Assembly (NCBI GenBank): GCA_001871195.1
Contig: MNXA01000051.1
Span: 1-44,313 of the forward strand
Source: Zetaproteobacteria bacterium CG1_02_55_237
Lineage (GTDB): Bacteria > Pseudomonadota > Zetaproteobacteria > Mariprofundales > Mariprofundaceae
DNA: 44,313 bases
Direction: 5' to 3'
The notes below the pieces were generated by a model. That model ran no database searches. It saw only the letters and a program-made list of their open reading frames with translations, and had not been told where the DNA came from. Shown here piece by piece: positions 15,632 through 24,224 of this stretch. Position 1 is the first letter of the stretch. Every line of letters starts with the position of its first letter. The translations under genes were made by a program, and so were the position numbers.

Positions 15632-17518
15632 CTACTTGTCGCGGGGTTTGCGTTTGGGGCCGCCGTGCATCGGGCGCTTGGCACCGCGAGCATCCGGCTT
15701 TCCCCTTCCGCCTTTATGGGAGGATGGTTTGCGCTCAAAGGATTTTCGTGGGCCTGCTTTTTGCGAGCTGCCGCCGCCAAGCTTGGAGATATCCATCGGA
15801 TGTCCCAGGACGCGGGTTTTTTGCAGATCGCTGAAGATGTGCTTGGGCATGCCTTCAGGCAGGTCCACGGTGGAGTAATCCTCATGGATGTCTACCCGGC
15901 CGATATACTCACCTGACAGTCCGGCCTCATTGGCGATGGCGCCAACAATGTGCGATGCCTGCACGCCGTGGGCCGAGCCGACTTCGATGCGGAAACGCTC
16001 CTTGCCGGGTTCGACATCACGGGGGCGTTCGCTGCGTACCGGACGCTCACTACGTTCTGACCTTTCAACACGTGCGGGGCGTTCGCCACCGGCATCCACG
16101 CCTGACTCACGCTGCATGCGCTTGATGCTCGGACGCCTGTCTTCAGGGATTTCCTGACGGGCAGGGCGATCATGCCGGCTGCGTTCTTCGACACTGCGAT
16201 CGTTGGCAGAGAGCAGCAGGGGGGCATCTCCCTGCAGCATCTTGGCCAGAGCGGCGGCGATTTCCTGACCCGGTACGTTGTGGTCCTGTTCGTACTGCTC
16301 GATGATGTTGGCAAAGGTTTCTAGCCCGCCCGAGGACAGTGTGTCGGTGATGCGCTGCTTGAAGTCGGCGATGCGACGGTCATTGATCTGCTCGGTGGTC
16401 GGCATGACCAGTTGCTCAACCTTCTGACGTGTGGCCCGTTCGATGGAGGAGAGCATGCGCTGCTCGCGTGGTGCGACAAACAGAATTGCATCGCCCTTAC
16501 GACCGGCACGGCCGGTACGCCCGATGCGGTGCACATAAGATTCGGTATCGTGTGGGATATCGTAGTTGATGACATGCGAAATGCGCTCCACATCAAGTCC
16601 ACGCGCTGCGACATCGGTGGCAACCACAATATCCAGCTTTCCCTTTTTCAGCTGGCCGACAATCTTCTCGCGCTGGCTTTGCTGAATGTCGCCATTCAGG
16701 GCAGTGGCGCCATAGCCGCGCGCCTCCAGTCGTTCGGCAACCTCTACGGTGGCCGTCTTGGTGCGCACGAAAATCAGTACGCCATCAAAGGGCTCAAATT
16801 CCAGAATACGGGTTAGTGCATCCATCTTGTTCTTGCCGCTGACCATCCAGTAACGCTGGCGGATGGTAGACGCAGTCGTGGTTTTCTCGGCAATGGTTAC
16901 ATGTTCGGGATTGTTTAGATGTGCATCGGCGATGCGTCGAATAGCGCTCGGCATGGTGGCTGAAAACAGCGCGGTCTGACGGCCCTTCGGGGTGTGCTCA
17001 AGGATCCAGTCCACATCGTCGATAAAGCCCATGCGCAGCATTTCATCGGCCTCATCAAGCACCAGCGCCTGCAGGGATTCGAGCTTGAGCGTGCCGCGAC
17101 GGATGTGATCCATGACCCGGCCCGGTGTGCCGACGATTACCTGCGGATTGCGCTTGAGTTGCCTGAGCTGAATTTCGTAGCTCTGACCGCCGTATACCGG
17201 TAGCACATGGAAGCCGGGAATGTGATGGCCGTATTGCTGGAATGCCTCGGCGACCTGAATGGCCAGCTCGCGCGTCGGTGCCAGCACCAGTATCTGCGGC
17301 AACTTCGCGTCCATATCGAGGCGGGAGATTAGCGGCAGGGCGAATGCGGCGGTTTTGCCGGTGCCTGTCTGCGCCTGTCCAAGCACGTCGCGCCCTTTTA
17401 GTAGTAAGGGAATTGTCTGCGCCTGAATCGGGGTCGGCTGTTCATAGCCAAGTGCCTGCACGGCAAGCAGCATCTGCTCGTCTAGGCCGAGTTCGGAGAA
17501 TAAAGTGGGATTGTTCAT
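15632..17518 (-). CDS. deaD: DEAD-box ATP-dependent RNA helicase (DeaD/CsdA type)
   Basis: Unwinds structured RNA in ribosome assembly, mRNA decay and cold adaptation. 628 residues. RecA domain 1: AQTGTGKT at 49-56, PTRELA at 81-86, DEAD at 155-158, SAT in LFSATMP. RecA domain 2: VLIFVRTKT, ATDVAARGLDVE, HRIGRTGRAGR. Then a dimerisation-like region, an Arg/Glu-rich linker (around 450-510), a DbpA-type RNA-binding domain (RFRIEVGSAHGVQASHIVGAI to about 585) and a basic Gly/Lys/Arg tail. The RNA-binding domain and length point to DeaD/CsdA over RhlE. The leader upstream has a hairpin (CAGGG/CCCTG at about 17536-17550). Confidence 0.94.
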   Translation of the reverse strand: MNNPTLFSELGLDEQMLLAVQALGYEQPTPIQAQTIPLLLKGRDVLGQAQTGTGKTAAFALPLISRLDMDAKLPQILVLAPTRELAIQVAEAFQQYGHHIPGFHVLPVYGGQSYEIQLRQLKRNPQVIVGTPGRVMDHIRRGTLKLESLQALVLDEADEMLRMGFIDDVDWILEHTPKGRQTALFSATMPSAIRRIADAHLNNPEHVTIAEKTTTASTIRQRYWMVSGKNKMDALTRILEFEPFDGVLIFVRTKTATVEVAERLEARGYGATALNGDIQQSQREKIVGQLKKGKLDIVVATDVAARGLDVERISHVINYDIPHDTESYVHRIGRTGRAGRKGDAILFVAPREQRMLSSIERATRQKVEQLVMPTTEQINDRRIADFKQRITDTLSSGGLETFANIIEQYEQDHNVPGQEIAAALAKMLQGDAPLLLSANDRSVEERSRHDRPARQEIPEDRRPSIKRMQRESGVDAGGERPARVERSERSERPVRSERPRDVEPGKERFRIEVGSAHGVQASHIVGAIANEAGLSGEYIGRVDIHEDYSTVDLPEGMPKHIFSDLQKTRVLGHPMDISKLGGGSSQKAGPRKSFERKPSSHKGGRGKPDARGAKRPMHGGPKRKPRDK

Positions 17519-17613
17519 CGGGGTTCACCTGCGTTCAGGGTTCGGCCCTGATGTGAGAATATCGTAGAAAGTCAGGGTCGCTCATTTTTTAAGTCCGGCG
17601 CCTTGCGGGGCGC

Positions 17614-17642
17614 AGTATAGTCGAAACGGTAGAATAAAGCAC
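17614..17642 (-). promoter_or_regulatory. Candidate promoter for deaD
   Basis: Minus strand TATACT (17619-17614) is a good -10; the matching -35 at a 17-base spacing is only GTGCTT. It would give a leader of about 90 bases containing a small hairpin, a common feature of cold-induced helicase genes. Weakly supported. Confidence 0.3.
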
Positions 17643-17769
17643 GATACCGGTTTTTGCTCTATTGCAGGCAGGGTGGTAAATCCATGATTGTGCTCGACTC
17701 TGCGTCTCCTAGACTAAGTCGTGAGCTGCTTACCAAGGGCTTTTAGCCATCCAGCATTCGAGGTGCACC

Positions 17770-19179
17770 ATGTCCAATAATGATTTCGATCTTCTCATCG
17801 TCGGCTCCGGTCCGGCAGGCCAGCATGCTGCGCTGCATGCGGCGCGCATGGGTAAAAGGGTTGGCATCATTGAACGCAAGCCGAGGATTGGCGGGGCGGG
17901 CCTGCAAACGGGAACCATACCCAGTAAGGCGCTGCGCGAAGTCGCCTATCTGGCCTCTCGTGCCGGGCGCAGGGGAATGCGCGGCGCATTCGGCGGCGGG
18001 GTGTTGCGTCCGCATGGTCTTCTCGCCGAAGCCATTCGGCAGAAGGAAATGGTCATCGCCCAGCAGGAGTCGGTGATTCTCAATCGCCTGATGCGCAGCG
18101 GCGTGGCCCTGATTCCGGGCGAGGCGAGTTTCGCCGGTCCGAATGCGCTGGACGTGCTCACGCCCAACGGCGAGGTGCGCCAGCTGCATGCCCAGGTCAT
18201 TGTGCTGGCAACAGGCTCCCGTCCGCGGCGCCCTTCGGATGTTCCCTTCGACAAGGCTTCGGTGCTGGATTCAACCTCTATTCTAAGGCTCCGCCATTTG
18301 CCTGGTTCCATGACCGTAGTCGGTGGAGGTGTGATTGCCTGCGAATTCACCTGCATATTCGCCTCGCTCGGCGTGGAAGTGAGCGTGGTGGATAGCCACA
18401 GTCAGGTGCTTTCCTATCTGAGTGAGGACGTGGTGTCGGCGTTAACCGATGCGATGCTCTCGCTGGGTGTGAAATTTCATTTGAATAATCGTGTGGTGGC
18501 CATTCGCCGGGAGGATGAACGGGTGCATACGCGGCTCGAATGCGGTGAGGAAATTATCTCCGATGCCCTGCTCTATGCCCAGGGCAGGGAACCGAACAGC
18601 AGCTATCTGAAGCTGGATCAGGCCGGCGTGCAGGTGGATGGCGGCTGGATCGGGGTGAATGAGTTTTTTCAGAGTAGTGTGCCGCACATCTATGCTGTCG
18701 GCGATCTTATCGGCCGCCCGGCCCTGGCTGCGACAGGTATGGAGCAGGGACGCATTGCAGTCATGCATGCCTTTGGCGAGAAGGCGCCGAAAATGGCGGA
18801 TAATATGCCCATGGCCATCTATACCATTCCCGAGATTTCATACGTCGGCAAAACCGAGAAGGAATTGCGTGCGGAGGGTGTCGATTATGTGGTCGGGCGC
18901 GGGCGGTTCAGCGACAGTGCCCGCGGCCAGATTATTGGTGAGGAGACCGGTCTGCTGAAGCTCAATGTGGAGCGCGCTACACGCAAAATTCTCGGTGTGC
19001 ATATCGTCGGCGAATCGGCCAGTGAGTTGATTCATATCGGGCAGTTGGTGATGAATCTGGGTGGTACGGTGACTGATCTGGTGCGTAATGTGTTCAACTA
19101 TCCGACCCTGGCCGAATGTTACAAGCTGGCAGCACTCGATTGTCTGGCGGTGCTACACCGGGATTCCGAGGGGGCCTAG
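17770..19179 (+). CDS. sthA: Soluble pyridine nucleotide transhydrogenase
   Basis: Cytoplasmic FAD enzyme that moves hydride between NADPH and NAD+. 469 residues, usual size. FAD-binding GSGPAG at 12-17, NAD-binding VVGGGVIACEF in the middle, second FAD motif YAVGDLIG, and a dimerisation domain at the end. The place where lipoamide dehydrogenase and glutathione reductase have their redox disulfide reads GGAGLQTGTIPSKALRE, with both Cys replaced (Gly and Thr), so a disulfide reductase role is excluded and SthA is favoured. GAGGTG precedes the ATG. Its stop overlaps the stop of the convergent gene by four bases. It lies just ahead of the complex I operon, a sensible redox neighbour. Confidence 0.93.
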   Translation: MSNNDFDLLIVGSGPAGQHAALHAARMGKRVGIIERKPRIGGAGLQTGTIPSKALREVAYLASRAGRRGMRGAFGGGVLRPHGLLAEAIRQKEMVIAQQESVILNRLMRSGVALIPGEASFAGPNALDVLTPNGEVRQLHAQVIVLATGSRPRRPSDVPFDKASVLDSTSILRLRHLPGSMTVVGGGVIACEFTCIFASLGVEVSVVDSHSQVLSYLSEDVVSALTDAMLSLGVKFHLNNRVVAIRREDERVHTRLECGEEIISDALLYAQGREPNSSYLKLDQAGVQVDGGWIGVNEFFQSSVPHIYAVGDLIGRPALAATGMEQGRIAVMHAFGEKAPKMADNMPMAIYTIPEISYVGKTEKELRAEGVDYVVGRGRFSDSARGQIIGEETGLLKLNVERATRKILGVHIVGESASELIHIGQLVMNLGGTVTDLVRNVFNYPTLAECYKLAALDCLAVLHRDSEGA

Positions 19180-19568
19180 CTGGCTTGAAAGGCCTCGATG
19201 AGCGCTGCCTTTAGTGCAGGGTGTTCATCGAGGTTTTCGATGCCCAGATGCCTGTGTGCAATGGGTTGCAGGATGCGGTGAATTGCCTCCTCCTGCCAGG
19301 CCTTTTGCAGGCCGTCTATATCCAGGGCGCCATCTTCAAGAAACCCAGCGGCAAGGCCCCTTGGTTCGGAAAAGATAATGGGTTCCATGATCATGACATC
19401 CAATTCATAGCTGTAGAGGCCAATGCCGTTCTCGGACGCGAGGGTATGGTAGATGTGTTGTATGGGTTCTTCATGTCGCAGGCAGACATCAAGATCGATG
19501 ACGGCTGTTGGCTCATACCTGTTGCCTTTGAAATAAAATTCAAGGCTGGCCAGAACGGTGTTTTCCAT
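19176..19568 (-). CDS. Conserved-looking protein of unknown function
   Basis: 130 residues with a fair GGGATATT-ATG start context. I do not recognise the family. The sequence is soluble and acidic: it opens with TVLASLEFYFKGNRYEPTA, has a central YSYELDVMIMEPIIFSEP and a helical C-terminal half with several His (HRILQPIAHRHLGIENL). No signal peptide, membrane segment or obvious metal motif. It overlaps the sthA stop by four bases, tail to tail, and is divergent from nuoA. Absence of rare codons or odd composition suggests a resident gene. No function is proposed. Confidence 0.7.
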   Translation of the reverse strand: MENTVLASLEFYFKGNRYEPTAVIDLDVCLRHEEPIQHIYHTLASENGIGLYSYELDVMIMEPIIFSEPRGLAAGFLEDGALDIDGLQKAWQEEAIHRILQPIAHRHLGIENLDEHPALKAALIEAFQAS

Positions 19569-19737
19569 AATATCCCCTGCGCAATTTGAATTGGTTTACG
19601 ACAAGAACAGCACGATTCGGGAGCTGATGTTAGCTGCTCTAAAGGGCGTGTCCATGCCTGTGCTTGCCCTCATGGAAGTGGGGATGATGTTCATTTGAGG
19701 GGTGCTTCACCTGCCAATTTATGTGGGTTTCGCAGGC

Positions 19738-19765
19738 TTGACAGTAGACGTTCTGTGTTGATAGT
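19738..19765 (+). promoter_or_regulatory. Candidate promoter of the nuo operon
   Basis: TTGACA (19738-19743), 16-base spacer, GATAGT (19760-19765). The expected start gives a leader of about 65 bases before nuoA, which has a strong GGAGGGG. No other good sigma70 match is apparent in the 269-base gap upstream of nuoA, and I see no other element there. Confidence 0.5.
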
Positions 19766-19837
19766 TACGCAACGGCTGAAATGGGTGTCTTCCCACATCG
19801 CCGTTTCTGAGGGAAATGTCGTTTTACCGGAGGGGTC

Positions 19838-20209
19838 ATGGGCGCAGAATATCTGGCCACGCAATATGCACCGATATTTATATTTATCGTGATTGCCTTT
19901 GCTATGGGTGCCGCCCCGCTTGTGCTCACCGTGCTTGTTGCAGCCCAGAAACCCGATGCCGAGAAGCTTTCCGCCTATGAGTGCGGTTTTGAGGCTTTTG
20001 AAGACGCGCGCATGCAGTTCGATGTGCGCTTTTATCTAGTGGCCATTCTTTTTGTTATCTTCGATATTGAAACGGCGTTCATGTTCCCGTGGGCCGTTGT
20101 GTTGGACTCCATCGGTCTGTTCGGCCTGATTGAAATGCTGCTCTTCCTGTTCATTCTGGTTGTTGGTTACGTCTATGCCTGGAAGAAGGGGGCGCTGCAA
20201 TGGGAATAG
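19838..20209 (+). CDS. nuoA: NADH-quinone oxidoreductase subunit A
   Basis: First gene of the 14-gene complex I operon. Small inner-membrane subunit, 123 residues with three helices. The conserved loop [21 protein letters not shown] between helices 1 and 2 is the family hallmark; its Cys lies at the quinone channel. [13 protein letters not shown] marks the second helix. The start has GGAGGGG six bases upstream. The 3' end overlaps nuoB by ten bases. Confidence 0.97.
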   Translation: MGAEYLATQYAPIFIFIVIAFAMGAAPLVLTVLVAAQKPDAEKLSAYECGFEAFEDARMQFDVRFYLVAILFVIFDIETAFMFPWAVVLDSIGLFGLIEMLLFLFILVVGYVYAWKKGALQWE

Positions 20210-20676
20210 AAGGTATTCTCAGCAAGGGTTACGTCACCACCACGGCTGATAAGGTCATCAACTGGGCGCGCACTGGCTCACTGTGGCCGATGACCTTCGG
20301 TCTGGCCTGCTGTGCTGTGGAGATGATGCATGCGGGCGCTTCGCGTTATGATCTGGATCGTTTCGGTGTGGTGTTTCGGCCGAGTCCGCGCCAGTCCGAT
20401 GTGATGGTTGTCGCCGGTACGCTGTGCAACAAGATGGCGCCGGCGCTACGCAAGGTGTACGACCAGATGTCCGAGCCGCGCTGGGTTATCTCGATGGGTT
20501 CCTGCGCCAACGGTGGCGGCTATTATCATTATTCCTATTCTGTCACGCGCGGCTGCGATCGCATTGTGCCGGTGGATATTTATGTGCCGGGATGCCCGCC
20601 GACTGCGGAGGCATTGCTGTATGGCATCATTCAGTTGCAGGAAAAAATCAAACGAACCAATACGATTGCGCGGTAG
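20200..20676 (+). CDS. nuoB: NADH-quinone oxidoreductase subunit B
   Basis: Peripheral-arm subunit that holds cluster N2, the last electron carrier before quinone. 158 residues. The four ligands are all present: adjacent Cys37-Cys38 in [13 protein letters not shown], Cys102 in [11 protein letters not shown] and Cys132 in [12 protein letters not shown]. Its start lies within the last codons of nuoA, so translation is coupled. Confidence 0.97.
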   Translation: MGIEGILSKGYVTTTADKVINWARTGSLWPMTFGLACCAVEMMHAGASRYDLDRFGVVFRPSPRQSDVMVVAGTLCNKMAPALRKVYDQMSEPRWVISMGSCANGGGYYHYSYSVTRGCDRIVPVDIYVPGCPPTAEALLYGIIQLQEKIKRTNTIAR

Positions 20677-20682
20677 GGGTTG

Positions 20683-21276
20683 ATGGGTAAGAAAGCGGCA
20701 AAAGAACAGGTTGTATCTGCAGACGTCGAGGCGCTGAAAAAGCAGTTTGGCGGGCAGGTGTTGGCGGCCGTGCAGGGTATTGATATGCCCACGGTGACGT
20801 TGGCCTACAAGTCGATTGTCGAGGCTTGTCACTTTCTCAAGCAGCAGGGCTATGAGCAGTTGGTGGATCTATGCGGCGTGGATCTGAGTGAGTATCCGGG
20901 ACACGATCCGAAGGCTCCTCGTTTTCAGGTGGTCTATCATCTGCTGAGTGTTGAGCACAATCGGCGCATTCGCCTGAAGGTGCCGGTCAACGAGCGTGAT
21001 CTGGTGGGTTCTGTGACCGAGGTGTGGCCGACGGCCAACTGGTTCGAGCGCGAGTGCTTTGATATGTACGGCGTCCTGTTTGTGAACCATCCTGATTTAC
21101 GACGTCTGTTGACCGATTACGGTTTTGAAGGTCATCCGTTGCGCAAGGATTTCCCGGTGACCGGGCGGGTGGAGATGTTCTTCGACGATGCCCAGTGGCG
21201 CTGTGTGTATAAGCCGAACAAATTGGAAAATCGCGTGTTGATTCCCAAGACCTTCCCGGGGGTGGATCGTGGCTGA
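20683..21276 (+). CDS. nuoC: NADH-quinone oxidoreductase subunit C
   Basis: 30-kDa-type subunit of the connecting fragment, 197 residues, a separate gene and not fused to nuoD. The family signature is clear: [20 protein letters not shown] followed by [13 protein letters not shown]. The N-terminal extension is short and lysine-rich. ATG at 20683 follows AGGGG; an in-frame TTG one codon earlier is less likely. Overlaps nuoD by eight bases. Confidence 0.96.
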   Translation: MGKKAAKEQVVSADVEALKKQFGGQVLAAVQGIDMPTVTLAYKSIVEACHFLKQQGYEQLVDLCGVDLSEYPGHDPKAPRFQVVYHLLSVEHNRRIRLKVPVNERDLVGSVTEVWPTANWFERECFDMYGVLFVNHPDLRRLLTDYGFEGHPLRKDFPVTGRVEMFFDDAQWRCVYKPNKLENRVLIPKTFPGVDRG

Positions 21277-22447
21277 GATTAAGAACTACACCCTCAATTT
21301 CGGGCCCCAGCATCCGGCTGCACACGGCGTGTTGCGCCTGGTGCTTGAGTTGGATGGTGAGGTTGTCCAGCGCGCCGATCCGCATATCGGACTGTTGCAT
21401 CGCGGTACCGAAAAGCTTTTTGAGTATAAAACCTATCTGCAGAACGTTCCCTACTTCGACCGCTTTGATTATGTCTCCATGATGGCCAATGAGCATGCCT
21501 ATGCGCTGGCTGTGGAGAAGTTGCTGGGTATCACCCCGCCGGAACGTGCGCAGTATATTCGCGTTATGTTCGCCGAGCTGACGCGTATTCTTAATCACAC
21601 CATGTGGCTGGGTGCAGTGGCGCTGGATATCGGCGCAATGACCGTGTTCCTGTATTGCTTCCGCGAGCGCGAGGATATCTTCGATTTCTACGAAGAGGTG
21701 TCTGGTGCGCGCATGCATGCCGCTTACTTCCGTCCGGGCGGTGTGTCGCTGGATTTGCCGGATGGGTTGCTGGAAAAGATTACCAAATTCACCGAAAGCT
21801 TTCCGGGCTATGTCGATGAGTACGACACCCTGCTCAAGGAAAACCGCATCTGGAAACAGCGCAATGTGGACATCGGCATTGTCGACAAGGAGGCCGCTTT
21901 GGCCTGGGGCTTTACCGGCCCGATGATTCGCGGTTCCGGCGTTGCCTGGGATCTGCGCAAGACCCAGCCCTATGATGTCTATGACAAGATGGATTTCGAC
22001 ATCCCTGTCGGTGTGACCGGCGACTGCTATGATCGTTACCTTGTGCGCGTTGAGGAGATGCGTCAGTCGAATGAGATCATCAAGCAATGCATTATCTGGT
22101 TGGCGAACAATCCGGGGCCGATCAAGGTGGATGATTACAAGCTGACCAGTCCGCCGCGCGATGCCATGAAAGATGATATGGAAGCCCTGATCCATCACTT
22201 CAAGTATTTTTCCGAGGGTTATCATGTGCCGGCCGGTGAGGTGTATGCGGCGGTTGAACATCCCAAGGGTGAGTTCGCTGTTTATCTGGTTGCCGATGGT
22301 TCCAACAAGCCGTATCGCATGAAGGTGCGTGCCCCCGGTTTTGCGCATGTTCAGTCTCTGGATTACATGACGCGCGGCCATATGATTGCTGACATTGTCG
22401 CTATCCTTGGTACGCAGGATATTGTGTTTGGAGAGGTGGACCGATGA
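21269..22447 (+). CDS. nuoD: NADH-quinone oxidoreductase subunit D
   Basis: 49-kDa-type subunit lining the quinone-binding site, related to [NiFe] hydrogenase large subunits but without metal-site cysteines. 392 residues, opening with [16 protein letters not shown] (quinone-site His) and then [12 protein letters not shown] and [19 protein letters not shown] start inside the end of nuoC with GGGGGTGG before it. Overlaps nuoE by four bases. Confidence 0.97.
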   Translation: MAEIKNYTLNFGPQHPAAHGVLRLVLELDGEVVQRADPHIGLLHRGTEKLFEYKTYLQNVPYFDRFDYVSMMANEHAYALAVEKLLGITPPERAQYIRVMFAELTRILNHTMWLGAVALDIGAMTVFLYCFREREDIFDFYEEVSGARMHAAYFRPGGVSLDLPDGLLEKITKFTESFPGYVDEYDTLLKENRIWKQRNVDIGIVDKEAALAWGFTGPMIRGSGVAWDLRKTQPYDVYDKMDFDIPVGVTGDCYDRYLVRVEEMRQSNEIIKQCIIWLANNPGPIKVDDYKLTSPPRDAMKDDMEALIHHFKYFSEGYHVPAGEVYAAVEHPKGEFAVYLVADGSNKPYRMKVRAPGFAHVQSLDYMTRGHMIADIVAILGTQDIVFGEVDR

Positions 22448-22947
22448 GTTCGGCAGCGAATCCCGTGTTTTCCGAGGCCCGCATGGCGGAAATCAAGGCG
22501 CTGATCGAGCGCTATCCGGCTCCGCAGGCTGTGCTTCTTCCAGTGCTGCATATGGCACAGGAGGATTTCGGTTACCTGTCCATGGAAGTGCAGCAGATGG
22601 TGGCCGATACGCTCGCTCTTCGTCTGATGGCTGTGCGTGAAGTGGTGACCTTTTATACCATGTTCCGCGAGCAGCCCTGTGGTACCTACCTGGTGGAGGT
22701 GTGTACCAATGCCGGCTGCATGCTCAATGGTGCCAACGAACTGGTTGCGCACATGTGCGGCAAGTTGGGTATCAAGCCTGGCGAAACCACGCCTGATGGT
22801 CTGTTTACCGTAACCGAAGTGGAATGTGCAGGCGCTTGTGCCGGCGCGCCGGTGGTGCAGATCAACAATCTCTATCATGAAAAGGTTGATGTTGCGCATA
22901 TTGATGCGTTTATCGAAAAAGCCCGATCGGAAGGGGGTGCAGCATGA
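22444..22947 (+). CDS. nuoE: NADH-quinone oxidoreductase subunit E
   Basis: 24-kDa-type subunit, thioredoxin-like [2Fe-2S] protein with cluster N1a. 167 residues. Ligands Cys87 and Cys92 (CTNAGC) and Cys128 and Cys132 (CAGAC) match the Cx4C...Cx3C pattern. Coupled by ATGA to nuoD upstream and to nuoF downstream, with which it forms the NADH dehydrogenase module. Confidence 0.97.
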   Translation: MSSAANPVFSEARMAEIKALIERYPAPQAVLLPVLHMAQEDFGYLSMEVQQMVADTLALRLMAVREVVTFYTMFREQPCGTYLVEVCTNAGCMLNGANELVAHMCGKLGIKPGETTPDGLFTVTEVECAGACAGAPVVQINNLYHEKVDVAHIDAFIEKARSEGGAA

Positions 22948-24224
22948 CGATTTCCGCCGATCCGAAAAAGGTAAAGGCTATTTGCTTTGACCGTGTTGAA
23001 ATCAAGGGCCAGAACAAGCTGGCTGTTGCAAAGGCCAATGGTGCCTACGAATTTCTGCCGACGGTGCTTAAGGAGTTCACCTCCGAGAAGATTATCGCGG
23101 AAGTGAAGACGTCCGGTCTTCGCGGGCGTGGTGGCGCAGGCTTTCCAACCGGGCTTAAGTGGTCGTTTGTGCCGCGCAATACCGGCAAGCCGATATATCT
23201 GCTGTGCAATGCTGATGAGGGTGAGCCGGGGACTTTCAAGGATAGAGACATCATGCGCTTCGATCCGCATCTGCTGATTGAGGGCATGATTATGGCCGGT
23301 TTCGCGCTCGGCGTGCACGATGCCTATATCTATATTCGTGGTGAGTTTCTGCATGAGGCGAATGTGCTGAACGCGGCGATTGACGAGGCCTATGCCGCCA
23401 ATCTGCTTGGTGAGCATATTCTGGGCAGTGATTTTTCCATGAATCTGACCGTGCATCGCGGCGCCGGCGCCTATATCTGCGGTGAGGAAACAGCGCTGAT
23501 TGAGTCGCTGGAGGGCAAGCCAGGGCGGCCGCGCTTCAAGCCGCCGTTCCCGGCAGTCGAGGGCTACTACGGTTGTCCGACTGTGGTAAACAACGTTGAG
23601 ACGCTGGCCACCATCCCCGCCATTCTCAAATTCGGCGGTGCCTGGCATGCAGCCATCGGCAAGCCGAACAGTACCGGCATGAAGATTTTTTCCGTGTCAG
23701 GGCATGTGAACAAACCGGGTAATTACGAGGTGCCCATGGGCACGTCTCTGAAAACCCTGATCGAGGAGTATTGCGGCGGCTTGCAGCATGGCACCGTTCC
23801 CAAGGTGATTATTCCCGGCGGTTCTTCAACTCCATGGCTGACTGCCGAGCACTATGACACGCCGCTGACCTATGATGATATGGTCAAGGCTGGTTCCTTT
23901 ATCGGTTCCGGCGCCATTATCGTGATGGATGAAACGGCTGATCTGTTGGCCCTTACCCGCCGCCTGTCGCATTTCTATGCACATGAATCCTGCGGTCAGT
24001 GCACGCCATGCCGTGAGGGCGCGGGTTGGCTGGAACGTGTGTTGACACGTATCGAGGCCGGTCAGGGTCAAGAAGGTGATATGGAGGTGTTGCAGGATGC
24101 AGCTCAGTATATGGCCGGGCGGACTATCTGCGCGCTGGCCGAGGGTGCGGCAGCTCCCGTGCTTTCGATCATCAGGCACTTCCCTGAAGCTGTGAAGGCC
24201 GGAATTGTGGGGAAAGCAGCATGA
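22944..24224 (+). CDS. nuoF: NADH-quinone oxidoreductase subunit F
   Basis: 51-kDa-type subunit where NADH is oxidised: binds FMN, NADH and cluster N3. 426 residues. FMN/NADH-binding Gly-rich GLRGRGGAGFPTGLKW at 58-73 and GAGAYICGEETAL at 173-185; cluster ligands Cys350, Cys353, Cys356 (ESCGQCTPCREG) and Cys396. Four-base overlaps at both ends. Confidence 0.98.
   Translation: MTISADPKKVKAICFDRVEIKGQNKLAVAKANGAYEFLPTVLKEFTSEKIIAEVKTSGLRGRGGAGFPTGLKWSFVPRNTGKPIYLLCNADEGEPGTFKDRDIMRFDPHLLIEGMIMAGFALGVHDAYIYIRGEFLHEANVLNAAIDEAYAANLLGEHILGSDFSMNLTVHRGAGAYICGEETALIESLEGKPGRPRFKPPFPAVEGYYGCPTVVNNVETLATIPAILKFGGAWHAAIGKPNSTGMKIFSVSGHVNKPGNYEVPMGTSLKTLIEEYCGGLQHGTVPKVIIPGGSSTPWLTAEHYDTPLTYDDMVKAGSFIGSGAIIVMDETADLLALTRRLSHFYAHESCGQCTPCREGAGWLERVLTRIEAGQGQEGDMEVLQDAAQYMAGRTICALAEGAAAPVLSIIRHFPEAVKAGIVGKAA

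Noticed and set aside
19590-19700. Short open frame upstream of nuoA containing VYDKNSTIRELMLAALKG
   Set aside because: No start codon with a ribosome site, fewer than 50 codons, and no recognisable protein; left as non-coding leader region.
20987-22381. 464-residue antisense ORF opposite nuoD
   Set aside because: Codon-bias shadow of nuoD; composition (His, Asn, Arg-rich) is unlike any protein family and no start signals are present.
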